Below, one piece after another: positions 1 through 13,188 of a stretch of DNA of 60,000 nt. Numbering within the stretch: the first letter of the stretch is position 1; each line of letters begins with the position of its first letter. This DNA is from Lineus longissimus (taxonomy: Eukaryota; Nemertea; Pilidiophora; Heteronemertea; Lineidae): assembly GCF_910592395.1 (NCBI RefSeq), contig NC_088312.1, positions 10,046,001 to 10,106,000 on the forward strand. Reading direction: 5' to 3'. The translations under genes were made by a program, and so were the position numbers. The notes beneath the pieces were generated by a model. The model was not told the origin of the DNA and did no database searches. It saw only the letters and a list, made by a program, of their open reading frames with translations.

Positions 1-166
1 GTTACCACTCATGGCTCTTGACCAAGAAATCGGCTCTATTTGTTGAAACATTTCCATGAGTTCTTTAGGCATCAAAATTAAGTGATATTGATTGAGGTGT
101 AGTGTCTACTTCAAATTCTTGAGTATGAAATTCTTCATTTTACGTGTCTTTTCCTCAATAATCCAG

Positions 167-2069
167 GTTCACGGCCTCATGTGTGTATTACGTCATCGTG
201 GTGTCCATCAGTTCTTTAAGTGGTGACATGTATTTAAATACAGCACTGTCTGCTATTCCAAGTCTCTTCATCGGATGGTCTATCATTCCAGTCGCCAATT
301 GGTACGTAAAATGGCTATAGAGAGCATGATAAGATTTTCATAATTTAGCGGGCTGATAGGTACTCGAGTCGATTCTCTTCGTTGGATGGTCCATCATGAT
401 CCCTTTTGCCACTTGATCAGGCAAAAGTCGAAGTAAAACTTGTATCCATGCAATAGGTTGAATTAAGTAAAAAAAAGGTATTGGGTTACTTATTTTATGG
501 TCTCGCGCTTATATTTCATATATCACTAGAGCTATGGTGCCTGAACGCTCTCCACGTCAGGCCCAGGTTTGCCGAAGATGAGAGCCACACTCAGGAACAT
601 GAGTTGCTCGGAAGCGCGTAATTCTCGGAGTCTAATTCTCCCGGGGTGTCAGTGTACACTTAACGAAGACAGCGACAAATTAAAAGGCTTCAGAAAGTGT
701 CATTTGCTTTTCCAATATAGGATTGGGAGAAAAAAGGCCTACCTCCTTTACACTGCGTTCCCGATCGTATCCATGTTTGCCATTGTGATTCTGCAGGCCA
801 CGGGGCAGATGGAGGAGCAAGGCACACTGCTGACAGTGTTGGCTCTTGTGGGCAAAATAGGCATTGGGTGCAGCTGGATCATAGCGGCAATAATAACAGC
901 AGAGGTGTATCCTACACTTATGAGGTAGGACGAACACTTTACACCACTTATAAATTCCCTCTCATGAACGGACATTTTTACCTGAAAGGTACCCATGGCT
1001 CACCCTCGGATTTAAACTATTGCGCATTTGGAAACAGGGGTATTATAAATGTAAGTTACTGTGAACTAGCGGTCCAGATATTGGTCAAGGTATATATATA
1101 AATGAGCAAGTGTCCAGCAACATGTCTTTTTCATGGTCCATGACACACTCACATTCCACGATGCTGCTTCAAAGTACATTAATGGCAAGGTTTGCCCTTC
1201 GTGCGACACAGACTCCTACCCTTCAATGCGTAGTGCATTTGTTCATTCTGAAAGGGTAAAAGATCATGAATACTTGTTTTGCACTTTGCACACTGTTTGT
1301 TAGTTGGGTGATATTTCAAATTTCAGAACCGTTGGAGTCGGTATTGGCAACACCACGGCACGCTTTGGGGGAATCATAGCGCCACAGATAGTTTACCTGG
1401 TAGGTCAGTTATATTCGGAATACCAACACAACCTGACTTCTCGCTTTCTTCGTAAAACTATTCTGTCGTCCAGAATATGGCAAAAAGAATAAAAAGAGTT
1501 GACCATCCTTCTAATTTCGGACCGCATTACGCTAAACGCCTTGTGGTTCATTGTTGAAGAAGACACTGTAAGAGAAGATGATGGTGATTCAAGTTAATAT
1601 AATAGCGGTATAACTTGCCGCCGGAAATACGCAAAAAACTCGCCAGAATTTTGCGGCTGGTCGAAATTAAACACAGGAGTGCTTTTCAACCTCTAAAATC
1701 ATTTTATCGCTAGATTTCGAACAGGATTCCAACTACATGTACATGTACTACCAATTTTCGGCGACCCGTAACCAGTTTATTGATCTGAATCACAACACTT
1801 GAAATACACAAAATGAAGTGAATTGAACAATCGTTTTATTTCAGGGTGAGTTGATCCACTGGACCGTGCCCTATATCATTAACGGCAGCCTGGCCCTAAC
1901 AAGTACGATACTGGTCATGGTGTTACTTCCCGAGACAGCCCATAAGCCACTGCTGGAGGAGCTGCCTGACAAGCGGGCCACGTGTTGCAAGTGCAGCAAG
2001 GACGATAACAAATCGGAGAGAGAGTCTGATGAAGAATTAAAGGACCTGACCGGTAGTTGCCCAGCGTGA
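167..2069 (+). CDS. SLC22-family organic ion transporter, last four coding exons (5' part outside window)
   Basis: Predicted plasma-membrane MFS carrier of the SLC22 organic cation/anion family. Exons: 167-301, 721-924, 1327-1399 and 1845-2069, each with AG acceptor and GT donor, joining in frame (phase 2, phase 2, phase 0). Exon 1 reads like a mid-protein SLC22 helix (VYYVIVVS..SGDMYLNTALS). Exon 2 starts with the loop motif IGRKKAYLLY and ends AEVYPTLMR. Exon 3 continues RTVGVGIGNTTARFGGIIAP, a pattern typical of SLC22 late helices. Exon 4 gives the last helix and the family motif LPETAHKPLLEELPD, followed by a Cys- and charge-rich cytosolic tail. The first part of the protein lies left of the window. 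Family assignment is strong. Cation versus anion or carnitine specificity cannot be read from this part. Confidence 0.85.
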
Positions 2070-2432
2070 CCTTTTAACTTTAGATGTTCGCCTATACTGA
2101 AGCAGAATAGATCCTTATAAATATGGTGCTCAACGTTTATTAAGTTATTATATCACAACGTAGTGAGAAATATATATGTATGTAATCCAATTTTCGTCGA
2201 GCCTGAGATTGGAATTAAATATCCTGCCTTTTAACCAACCCTTCAAAAAAACTTAAATTTCTCCCTCTACAGTGATCTTGTTCATGTTGGGAAATTTAAA
2301 ACTTGTTCGAACGTGGAGGTGCGCGAAATACTAGTATTATATTCGTTATTGTTAATACACGTAGCCTGCTTTGAAACTCGATGTCACTCGAATTGAAAGC
2401 GAAAAATAGAATTATTTAATATGTTGCTGTAT

Positions 2433-2438
2433 AATAAA
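2433..2438 (+). other. Candidate polyadenylation signal of the SLC22 gene
   Basis: An AATAAA hexamer lies about 365 bases after the transporter stop codon and before the next gene. The spacing is reasonable for a 3' UTR, but no transcript evidence is available. Confidence 0.4.
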
Positions 2439-2720
2439 GCTGATATAAATGTAATGTCCGACAGGCAAGTCTGTGTCGAGTTTAATTTATATTTGAAGTT
2501 AAATTCACGTTATGTTCGCGCTTGATTTCAAACATACGGCGCTAGGTGATTGGTCAGCCTGTTTAAATTCAGGGTAGATGACACGGATTATTAGTAGTTT
2601 ATTTGGAGTTCACCCTTGCAGGCTGCTTGTAGTAAAATGACGTAAACTTTAGGCCGGATTACAATACATGTACATGTAAAAGATACAGACACGATTTCTT
2701 CAAAGCTGTCTATTACGGAA

Positions 2721-4035
2721 ATGACGTCCTTGTCGATCGCCTCAGCAAACTCAACAGAGGTAAAAAAGCGATGCTTCTACGATACGGCAAAGTTCACCTA
2801 CAATCATAACATTTATGTCTTCGGGATTGGATCTATCTGCATCATTGGTTTTATCCTTAATGTTATAAATGCAAAGACCTTTACGGTCATGGAGAAGGGA
2901 AAGTCCCTGGTGCTTTATCTCCTCCGTATACTAGCCTACAGTGACTGTAGTGTGTTGGTCGTCTCATTTGCACTGTTCCCTCTCCGCCATGTTGTCGCCA
3001 GGATCGTAACCGGAGATGACGTGTTCGTGAATGGGGACTTACGCATCATGCCGTATATTTACTTCCCAGTTGGGATACCTTATTATGTCTGTATTGAGGT
3101 GCGAAACCACATGATGGTTCTCTTGGCTATTGATAGGTAGGCGTAGAAAGGGTTTCGGACTGTTTGTTGTTGTTAACCACATGCAAATATCAAATATAAC
3201 TGGCAACAATAAGCCAATTGCGAAAAGAAACACCCGTAAATCATATGAGCGTCCCAAAAACACACCAGTTGCAGTTGCGGCCTTAATTATGCTCCCCAGA
3301 TTTTGCCTCTTTGTCTCAAGAATTCTAATTGCTTTTGACACTTGGCTTCCCTTTGAGACGTCGTGACTTCTGAGGAGCCGTAAATCAAATAACCATTTAG
3401 GCATACTCGGACACGCCTTTTTCAGGTTCATCAAACTGGTTTTCCCACTTAAGGCAAAGCTGCTTTCAACCCATCGGAATGCCAAAAAAGCCATCATAAT
3501 TATCGTAGTTCTAGCCTTCGTTTGTAATCTCTGGCGTTATTGGTGGCTGAACGTCACGAAGAGTGATGACCCGTGCTATCCCATCGGTCAAGATGTGATA
3601 GTGTTACGCCGATATGGACGTTACGTTGACTGGTTTGTTTATTTGGCGGTCCTGTTTACATTGCCGCTTCTTCTGCTTCTATTCTTTAACCTTGCAGTCA
3701 TTATTTCTCTCATTTCAACCATGACCAAGACAAGGCAACTTCTTGCAGCAGGAACCATTGATTCGAACGATTCGGCGCAGCGCCAGCTCTCCGTTATGAC
3801 GGCATGCACATGCACCCTATTTATCGTTTGTGAAATTCCCGCCTGCATTGACAGAATGGGCCAGATATATTTAGCTCTTGGAGGACAGGGCGAAATCTGG
3901 CAAATCGGAGATTACATACGCAAGGCGGGGCTTGTATTAATTACTCTTGACTCTACACTTAATTTTTTCATTTATATGTTGACCAATCAAAAATTTAGAT
4001 CAGTCGTTTTCAGAACCAAAAAAACAAAATATTGA
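2721..4035 (+). CDS. Class A peptide-type GPCR, two exons
   Basis: Exon 1 is 2721-3136 and exon 2 is 3426-4035, joined by a 289-bp GT-AG intron that splits the arginine codon of the DRF motif after TM3. The spliced protein is 341 aa. TM1 carries IGFILNVINA, TM2 LAYSDCS, TM3 ends LLAIDR|F, TM5 has the conserved proline (FTLPLLLLLFFN), TM6 has CEIP in place of CWxP, and TM7 has STLNFFIYML in place of NPxxY, followed by a short helix-8 tail. The overall look (DRF, FNLAVI, NFFIYML) resembles invertebrate FMRFamide/neuropeptide-type receptors. The ligand is not deducible. An intron at the DRY arginine is a known recurrent position in animal GPCR genes. The start ATG is the first one, with a short glycosylatable N-terminus (NST). 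Confidence 0.85.
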
Positions 4036-4639
4036 ATTTTGTGAATGATTACAAGTCAAATGAGGGAGTACGTCGAAACCATGAAAAAAACCACACTGGT
4101 CAGCAACCAAGCAAGCTTCAGTCCGTTTCCATTCAAAAACTCTCGTAGTGGAATTCCATAGAAATGGCTCGAGCATTCAACCTCGCTTTGATACCGACTC
4201 GGGCGCGGGCGTTATATGCATGTAAGCTGGCGAGATTCACTTTAATCTCTTACCACTAAAAATAACCAGTGTCACATATTAGATTAACGTAGTTGATATC
4301 CTCGCCCAGCGGCTTTGTAAGAGAAACGCCGAACATTTCCTTCAATGCCGATCCGACAGAGTATATACGTGTGGTAGTATGGGCTGCTGGCACTATTATA
4401 GAAAGCCCAATTTGCGACGAAGGGAATCGGAATCGTATACTGCTGGTGGTGGTGCGAACGTCAACCGGGTTGCTTGAAACGGTTCGATTCACCACCATTA
4501 GACGTACCAGACACTGTACCATATTTCGCAACCCTTACGAAGACCTACGAACGAAGAAGTACGAAAATTTCCCCATAAGTATTTTTGCGATTGGTGGAGA
4601 TCGGGTCAGATGATCTGATAATGGTGTTCCATCGTTTTG

Positions 4640-4645
4640 AATAAA
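4640..4645 (+). other. Candidate polyadenylation signal of the GPCR gene
   Basis: AATAAA about 605 bases after the receptor stop and about 150 bases before the next start codon. Placement fits, but it is unproven. Confidence 0.3.
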
Positions 4646-4791
4646 GTCGTCAGTGTTTTACTCCGACATCACGCGCGTCACGATATTGCGGCAAACAATC
4701 GGTGCGACCAAACCGACGTCACTTGTAGTTGCGTCATTCAAAATGCCGGCGTGAATACAAATTCACTGATTCCGTGAGTTGAGATCATAAA

Positions 4792-5502
4792 ATGTTAGCC
4801 GATTCCACTGTTCGTCAGATTTTAATCGTCGTCCTGCTGAGTCTCTGTTATCACACACGTCTTGCACATTCAACATGGGACATGAACATCCACGAATTCG
4901 AAATGGTGGCTGATCATCTGACAAAGAGCGAGTGTCGAAAACTCTCAGAGAGCCTTCACATGAGCGGATTCAAAATGACCCATGAGGTCACAGGGAGTAC
5001 GGAGCCACCAGTCTCATGCATTGACCTGCTACTGCACTGGGACAAAACTGAGGGCCGTAAGAAATCATTCCAAGTCCTAGATCATCGTTTACGGCAGATT
5101 GGAAGAGGCGATCTTGCCGATAGACTCTCGCGGACAGTCTTTCACGAAAAAGCGGAAGCTGTTGAAAAAATTCTCCACGATCCAATTTTTGAGGGAGGAG
5201 CGCTAAAAGCTGAATACCATGAGGAAGTGGGAACTGAGGAGGAAACATCGAACTCGGATGTGGAATCTAAAAGTGAACAAATCGAAGAATCATTAAACAA
5301 GTGGAGCCCGCTAGATATCACCACTGTTTGTTTTGGTGCGTTATGTCTGCCTGTTTTGCTTATTGTGTTTTTCTGTGTGTTTTGTAGACAGAGGTTCAAG
5401 TGCTGTGACAGCAGCAGCCCCGGCTACACAAGATACAGAAAACACTTCTACAAACACTTGATTGGTACAAAGGCTCCTGTAGAGGGGGATGGAGTGTTTT
5501 GA
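4792..5502 (+). CDS. Single-pass membrane protein with death-fold-like ectodomain (TMDD1-like)
   Basis: Single-exon 236-aa protein. Residues 1-27 look like a signal peptide (ILIVVLLSLCY core). Residues about 32-117 read like a death-superfamily helical bundle: EFEMVADHLTKSECRKLSESL, then CIDLLLHWDK, then a last helix RLRQIGRGDLADRLSRTVF. An acidic Glu/Ser-rich linker (about 143-168) leads to a TM helix (about 174-198), then a short Cys/basic cytosolic tail. Signal peptide plus TM implies that the death-fold lies outside the cytosol. This architecture recalls vertebrate transmembrane and death domain protein 1 (TMDD1), whose function is poorly known. The similarity is judged by eye. No intron is seen and the first in-frame ATG is used. 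Confidence 0.65.
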   Translation: MLADSTVRQILIVVLLSLCYHTRLAHSTWDMNIHEFEMVADHLTKSECRKLSESLHMSGFKMTHEVTGSTEPPVSCIDLLLHWDKTEGRKKSFQVLDHRLRQIGRGDLADRLSRTVFHEKAEAVEKILHDPIFEGGALKAEYHEEVGTEEETSNSDVESKSEQIEESLNKWSPLDITTVCFGALCLPVLLIVFFCVFCRQRFKCCDSSSPGYTRYRKHFYKHLIGTKAPVEGDGVF

Positions 5503-8500
5503 CCGACGAGGCAGCATATAAGCACCAAAACAAACAGTGATAATATAAGATGTTGTTTGTATTACACATTGTTCGGCTCCCACCGTTAACCCTCCCCCTT
5601 CGCTCCATGATTCCCAAATTCCATCCCGTCAAACCCTGAAAAAAGTTGTTTTACTCGTCGTAACGCATAACAACTACATTGCATATATTTTTGTCGTGGT
5701 TTATGTTGGAAATACTCGGCCGGCCGCCAGAGTGAGAGTGTCATTTCTGGGACAGTTCGGTTCCAAGTCACTTTGGGAGATGGCGCATTAGAGAGAGTTT
5801 TGAGTAGGAGAACGACTCGGCACTGGTTTCAGCAGACACTAAAGTAAAGTACTGTGTTAATCAAAAGAAATTTTATCATTGTCACCTTCGTATGTTGTCT
5901 AAACGTTAATGCAGTCATACGTATGATAAACGAGTTGAAGCATGATCAATAGTTCGTTCCCTCGAGTTTCATACGGAAAACATTGACGAGACTGGTCCAC
6001 GCAGTACTCTATCCTTGTGCCAGGACTGCTATTGTGTGGTCGTTTTCTGAGGCGTTGGCCCCTTTTCAAAATATTCCTCAACCACAGCAAGCATGGTATA
6101 TTAACTTTTACACCAGCCCCGCAATAACGCCCATATACGCCGGCTCCTGCGCTCAGTCGGGACATCTCGGACTACATGTGCGCTCGATGAAAGAATCAAT
6201 ACCCTATTGGCGGACCACGGCCCACATATGAATTTCACAGTCTTTCTTTACCGTCTCGACTTGATGGTTGATTTGCGTGACGCTTGGGTGATTGCAATGA
6301 AAGTGGACCGTTTCCCTTATTCCGGTGGTTGGATATCGATTCCAATGCTGCATTGACGAAGTTTGCTTCATATTTTAAAATAACGGCGGTGATTTTAAGA
6401 ATTGATTGTCTGAATCGGTCAAGAAATCTACATTTCATTGGCTAAAGTGTTAATGTTACGTTCATTACGCACATAGGAAGGATATCTTCTTTCAATAAGA
6501 TATGTCTTCAAAGGAAAATATTTTGTATGGGTCGCAACAATCGCATTCTCTTGGCTTCCCACAAATGGACTGTAATCCAAGGCGCCAACCAATGGAGTGA
6601 CGTAACCGCATGAAACTTGGGGATTGAATGGAACAAACTTATCTGTGATTTTGAACGGCGATCCTCACTTTCCCCATAGCCGAGAGACAGAAGGGCGTTG
6701 AAATCATACTCGGACCTATCCGGCACTCATCCCATAATATCTCACCCATATTTTGGGTCCACCAACAACTTGGATGTCCTTTAGAGAAGATGTGAACTTT
6801 GAGACCCAGAACGATTCTACGAATACTCTTTCTATTAATTTTGTGTACTTGGAAACCTTACACCATACCAGTTTTTAATCCACGACGTCAAGGATTTAAC
6901 GACTAAGTATTAGGTGTCAAGTTTGGCAGCTATGTAAACTAAAGCGACGCTGTTGAATTCGTAGTTAGATATTATATTGGCATGGAGTCGGAGGAGGGAT
7001 TTCGACCAATCTTTGCCTGTATCTTACAATTGGTAAGTACCCGTTGTCCTAAAATGTCAGCTTCCGTTTCCAACAAGCTATTTGATAATGGTCGTGGTGG
7101 AGGTTAATTTTGGTAGAAATGCTTAGAATATTTCTAATATATAATTGAAACAACCTATGCTGAAAATCTAAATGACGAGGATGTCCAGCGTTTATCAAGT
7201 GTTTATCGCGTTAGAAAACAAATATACAGAACCGACTGCTTCATATTGCTTGCTCGTTTTGTACCAATAGTTTAATTGAACATTTTTGAGATCAATGCCC
7301 TCAGAGTCAACAAAACTGCAGCTGTCGCTTGACAATCATCTCGCAATAGGATGAGGCATTCATGCAGAAATCCTTTTATAATTGCCACTATATAGCATCG
7401 CACAGACTAGCGATGTTAGTCGCTGCAATCTGCGAAGGAACCATGACAACATGACACATGATTGCCATTTTGACCAATCGGTGACTACATTCCATTCCAA
7501 CCACAATCGTCATGTTGTCATTGCTGTTCCGTCGCAGGTCGCAGCGGCTAATGTGCTCGTTTCCGCGGTGCTCAAGCTCAGCTGAGCTGAATATGTTGAC
7601 ATCTCCTCTTTGAGAATGCAAACACTTGTCTTATCGATTAGATAATTCAATTGTTTGTCAGTTTGAGATCGAAGCGACGGCGGACCGTTATAGTTTACGC
7701 AGGCTCTGCCACTCAACTATTCAAGATTCCTTAGCAGTTTAAAAAACTGTTTGATTTGTCCACCTCGCTTTAACAAAAACTTTGATTTATTTTTGGTTAT
7801 GACGTATGACGTCTTATTTTCAGTAAGATAAGTATGACTCAGCTAAATTGAATATCAATGATAAGATCATCAATTAGACAGCCATTAGATGTCCATTTGA
7901 CACAATAACACTCAGAAGTCTTATGTACATCGCGAGATTTTCTTAGTATAAAATACAACTGCACTCAGCATGAATGCCGCCAGCCTAAGTTCAATAAACC
8001 AGGCTGTAAATCGTCGAGAAAACTCATAGAAATTGAAAAGGATTTGCAGCATGCAGTGAATCCAATATATCGAAGCAATCAGTATTGATTGGTCCTTTGA
8101 ACCGGATACCTTACCTAATCGATGCATTAGCGTTACTTGTTGTGGAATGAAATAAGCGTTAATCTGTTGAGAATCAAATATGGACCATCAAAACACCTCT
8201 TGACGATGTGAACCAACTACGTGTACATGCACATTTGTACATTACATGTAAGAAAAATTAGTATAAAGGAGGGTTGCAAGCTAGAATGTACGTGTACAAA
8301 TAATCTATTAAGTGTTTGCTACTAGATGATGGCTTTCAGCATGTGCCAAAAATGAACATGGTCTTTTTATCATCAATTTATTACTCTGTGATATACATAT
8401 GTAAGACCTCGAGTAAGACCAGTTCGTAACGCCCGCTGCGACCACTCCGGTCGTCTGTTAAGTAACGCGCCAAGTCAAGTTTTCAGATTCCCCAGTATTT

Positions 8501-11500
8501 GGGCGACAAGGAAACTGCCGAGAGAAAAAACGCCTTTGGTTACCCATCATGATGAATATGACCTCCCGATGCCAATGAACTGGCAAAGCTTATCTAAAAA
8601 CCGACTATTCACCCGATTAATCTACACCTGAACGCGTGGGGAGTAGCATCAATTAGGAAAGCATTGAGAGGACCCACATGCGACATGACTGGTTGCAATC
8701 AGTGTTACATGCAATTTCAGAAACGCTTTCACGAAATTGAAAAACCATTGATAGACTCTCGGAAATATTTACTCGTGTTGATTTGGACGTTTATGCGATT
8801 GTGAAATGCTCGGATGTTGTTGTATAGACGGGATGCTGTGAAGTGACGTTTTCCAACAGTGATTCGAATCGTTGACCAATCGACTAGAATGATAAGTGAT
8901 TTTGCCAGTGACTCAAGCGTGTTGTGTGCATCTCGCCATGTAATAAGCTTTCGGCAAGGTTTGAATGAAAAAAGCAGTTATTAACTATGCGGTTGGTCCA
9001 CCTGCAACCTAGCCAATATCATCTAAAGAAGGCTTTCATTGGTACGAGCTCGGTCGACAAAAAAGCCTGCATCAATTCGATCACATTTTCTTATACGTTG
9101 GACATTATCGCGCAGTTGTTTGAAACCAGCGTTGTTGACAGAGCAGTCGTCCACAAAACCACGTCGACCATCTCGGCTGCTGTCTCTGCACACGGCAATG
9201 TCTTCACTTTTTATGGGCTCCCCGGGAAATTCGTTTTACGCTGACCGAAAATGCGAAAGACTTCCGCGGTTCGGGAGCTGGGAATAGTATACACATTTTC
9301 AGATAAGACGGTCTATGTCTACATGGTCCGCGAGATGTCGGTGTATGATGATTTTTCAGTTTTACTACCGACAGCACCTTCCTGCAGCAACATCGACATA
9401 TCATACGAAGCCATATGGCCGTTAATTGAAATAATTCTCTAATTTCCCCACTTATTTACCTTCGTAAATGAAATTCTGTGCAGAGAACCATTTTATCAGC
9501 ATCTGACCATGCCGCGATAGACGATGATTTATGGGTTGCTGGAAGCGCGTATCATAAACAACCCTAAGCACTTCCCGAACCATCCAAGTTATTTTCAATA
9601 AGCAGTAATTTGATTTCTCTTATAATTATTCAACTATATATTATAACTAATTGAACATCACGTTTATTTGCCTTGCCGGTTTTGTAGTATCGAAGTAATG
9701 AACACGAATTGGCTAATGATGTACGCGAAAAGATGCACTGAATGTACATCAGGCATGGTCTTTGGCGGTGGCCAGTATTAAGGTGGAAGGTATTCCTTTA
9801 GCACACTGCAATGTGTAACAGTTTTGAATGTCCTAGGATAGAGTGTCCTGGCCCGGGATAGAGGATTCCGTGTGCTTTTAATCTTTGTCGTATTGAAGGT
9901 GATGTGACTCTAAAAAACTGTATATACCATATTCCGTCAGAAAACAATAGGAATGACACTTTTTCAGGGGGACATTTATGACTGCTGCACCCTTCACCTG
10001 TTCGCTTTTAATGTATGCGACGTCCCATACACTGCTTATGACTCCTCAGTTACACAGGGAAACGGTGTTATTAACCGACTTATCGCGATATAGGTTGCAG
10101 TTTTTAACACCTAAATAAAAATACAACACGAATTGATCCGGAGAAATTAACTGCAAGTCACGTATCTATGTACCACAGCACGTTCATGATACTGCCTACA
10201 CTGCAGTATGAGCTGGCATTAATGTGAAGAGATTTTTATGTATTGACCTTTAATTGAAAGCCGACATTGAGACCGGTAGAAAATCTCTTTCACTGATCTA
10301 ATGCATGATTGGCAAGCTCAGTGTGGTCATTCATGATATATGGATGGGGACATTTTGATGCATGGTTACCCAGGTCGCTTTTTGGACTTTTAATAGCGCT
10401 GTGTTGGCGAGTCATCCGACGGCCGTAACGGTATATCAACTTGAGTCACCACACTGATACAGGTGTAAGGCTTTTGATAGTTTCTGTTTCTGTTCTGTTC
10501 ACCGAACACTTACAATTGCCTAAGATTCTAGATTTGCTTTCAGCAGACACGCCAGAAGCACTTTTACTGTGCAACTCATTCCGTTTACACCTCAGGAAAG
10601 TTGTCCGACTTATAGATTTGGCTTCTTCTTGTTTTTTTATGGATCTATAGAGTCGCTTAGAGTAGACTAAACCAGAGTCTTTCTATACAAATATTGTATC
10701 GAAAGACTCTGACTAAACAGTGTATCAAAAAGAAATTTATTGACCTAAGCGCTGATACAGATCCGAAATAGCGACTAGCTTTATCCTGACCTTGACCTAT
10801 ACATTGTAATTAATGTACTTGAAACATTCTACGATGTGCCTTTTTTTGTTTTGGTGACCACCACCATATCACGCCACTTAAATGAAAAGAACAAGTTAAT
10901 TATGAGATTACCAATTAAATATTAATGGTTTATTTCGTGCAGCGGGATTTCTTTCGTGCCATCATATCACACACATTGTTTGGCTTGTAGATTTTATAGC
11001 AGATCGCCTCGTAAATACATTGTCCGACGTAGTTTTCGAAGAATCCCCAGTAAAAGAAGCCTTTCATGGTCTTAAAAAGAATATCTATAGTTGATTACCA
11101 ATAACCTGAGGATTTTCTGTATCAAACCTGATGTCTTAAGTGACGAGTTAATCACTGAAATATATTTGTACGTTACGAGGCCCGGCTCATCCATTATTCC
11201 GATAAGAAAAAGATGGCAAAAGCGTTGGGGGAGGGGAGCTAGCACAGTAGGCTATTTCCACTCTGGTTGCTGGAAACCAATCGATTTTGTTGGCGGCGAA
11301 ATCCTGGAAAAGTTTTAACTATTTGGACTGACTTCGACGAATATTCACATCGCGTGTCAGACTGTACTACTACCTGTCTAGTATCCGTCGTGATCTGTGC
11401 AATACAGTTCTATATTTCATAAGGAACACTCGGTGAAATTGGCTGGCAAGATCGCCAGGATCCTTAAGGAGAATGACCATGAATGCGTAATTATTGTAGC

Positions 11501-13091
11501 ACGCCTGGTTTCGAATAATTTGCGTGCATTACGGATCGATTTGGCAGTCCGCGGGTCGATATCGATAGTGATTTTAATAAGTGGTGCGTGGCCTTGATGG
11601 GGCCTTGCTAGTATCAAAGTTAGAAGCAGTACATATTGCAAATGAGTTTTGCTACGTCTTCATCATCATCACCATCATCACAATGCAAGTTTTTTTTACC
11701 GTTTTCCGCTCTTTCACCGCTCAACTAAAAGCAGGAAAAAAATAGTTCTCACGAGGTGGTAGTTTAGTGCGTTAGGGTAACTTGACTTTCTTCCTGTGCA
11801 TGTCTCGTAAGTTTAGCTCCTGGGTTCTTCTTAGAAAACTTAGAACACTTGCATTGAAGCAGTGTTACCTTTCATTCCTACCTCGCATGTTGCAAATGCT
11901 GTTTTGGAACAGTGCTCATCACTGAGAGTGATCACCGGTTTGGTCAGATGTGTCATGGGATTATAGACCGGTGACATTCAACTCGCTGCTAACATTAACA
12001 TTTAACTCGCTGGCTGAGTGAAAAGTTTTTTGCCATCACAGCATGTCAATATATTTCTCCCAAAGAGACAATAACCACCGATTTGGGAAATGAAAAAGAA
12101 ATGCTGAATAGGCATGACAGCAGTGTTGCTAAGATACGGGAAGAATAATAATACATCACTTCCAATGGCCGTTGTTGTCGTGAATATTTGCTCTGCGATG
12201 GCTTCCAGGTCAACCGTCAATAAGTTATCTGCTTCAATTCACACGACGAGGCGAAGAGGTCAGTGTCAATGTTGCCATGAACCGACTAAGCTCCCGCTAC
12301 TTGTATACATGTATATATTTTTTGGCCGGTCTATCTGCTCATTGCAAAGACAGCCTTTCCAGTGAAATAAACATATTCCAGTCCCAGGTAACACACCTAC
12401 AGAAGTTTGCGTCCGAAAAGAAGATATTGTGTCAACCAATTTGGGAATAGCGAAACCCTTTAAATTTCTACAACTCATTAACTTTGTATGCGCGCAACAC
12501 TTGGGCGGCTTGGTCGCTCAATATTTCATGGCTGACGATGTTACCATTAAACTATCGGTACATTGAATTGCTTGTGGGATTTCGGGGTAAACATCCAAAG
12601 CATGCGACAGCCATTAGTCTCAGCCAAAAGACAACAATTGCCCGATGGCGATGAGCGCTCAGGACAACAACACGACCTTTATAAATTTGCAAATGAATCA
12701 GCATCCATCTTTCGCCCGGTTCGGACGGGTTTTATAGCAAGTAAACAAGCAATGGCGGTCGTTAGCGGATCCAATTTATTTGTAACGGATGCTTAGCGTC
12801 GGTGGTTGCCTTATCCATATAGAGATTAAAATATTTTATAGTAGAAACATATCATAGACTATACAAGCACAACTCAAAAAAAATTAAATACGGCTATATC
12901 ATTTATACGGACCGTGATTAATGTCATATCCTGCTCAGTCATAACTCATACTTCTAAATTGCAGAACCCAATCAATGAAATAAATGTTTTTCTTGTTTAA
13001 CCCTTCCCTAATCTCTCAACAAAATCAGAGATGAATTTGTTTCCTTATCAGCTGTTATATAGCGTAATTGACAGAAATCGTAACGTTTCAG
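5503..13091. other. Gene-poor intergenic stretch
   Basis: About 7.6 kb where I find no convincing exon on either strand. Open frames are short (none above about 90 codons), lack recognisable motifs and are not supported by splice signals. It holds a good stem-loop at 10674-10710, a short CAT/CAC microsatellite near 11658-11680, and AT-rich sequence. Promoters of the neighbouring genes may lie here but none can be pinned down. Confidence 0.5.
10674..10710. repeat. Imperfect hairpin in intergenic DNA
   Basis: Arms AGAGTCTTTC...TACAA and TTGTA...GAAAGACTCT surround a very short loop (about 17-bp stem with one mismatch). The flanks also echo each other (GACTAAAC on both sides). It could be the remnant of a small foldback element or an RNA hairpin. 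Confidence 0.5.
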
Positions 13092-13188
13092 ATCATTGTC
13101 TTCCTTCCATCCGCTGAAAGCTTTTCCTGTATAGCTGAGATTCCAGACAAATGGTGCAGTGGTTCTCCTAACTGGGTCCTTAGTTTAG
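13092..13188 (+). CDS. Possible upstream exon of the CCP receptor gene
   Basis: The segment follows TTTCAG and ends at a good GTAAGT donor. Only phase 0 is open, and it ends in phase 1, exactly the phase needed by the exon at 13815. It encodes 32 residues with two cysteines (SCIAEIPDKWCSG) and no CCP pattern. It could be a 5' exon of the receptor or a chance open stretch. No signal peptide is recognisable here, so the true first exon remains unfound. Confidence 0.25.

Noticed and set aside
7382-7621. Overlapping short open frames on both strands
   Set aside because: Under 80 codons, no motif, and no splice signal arrangement that would link them to another exon.
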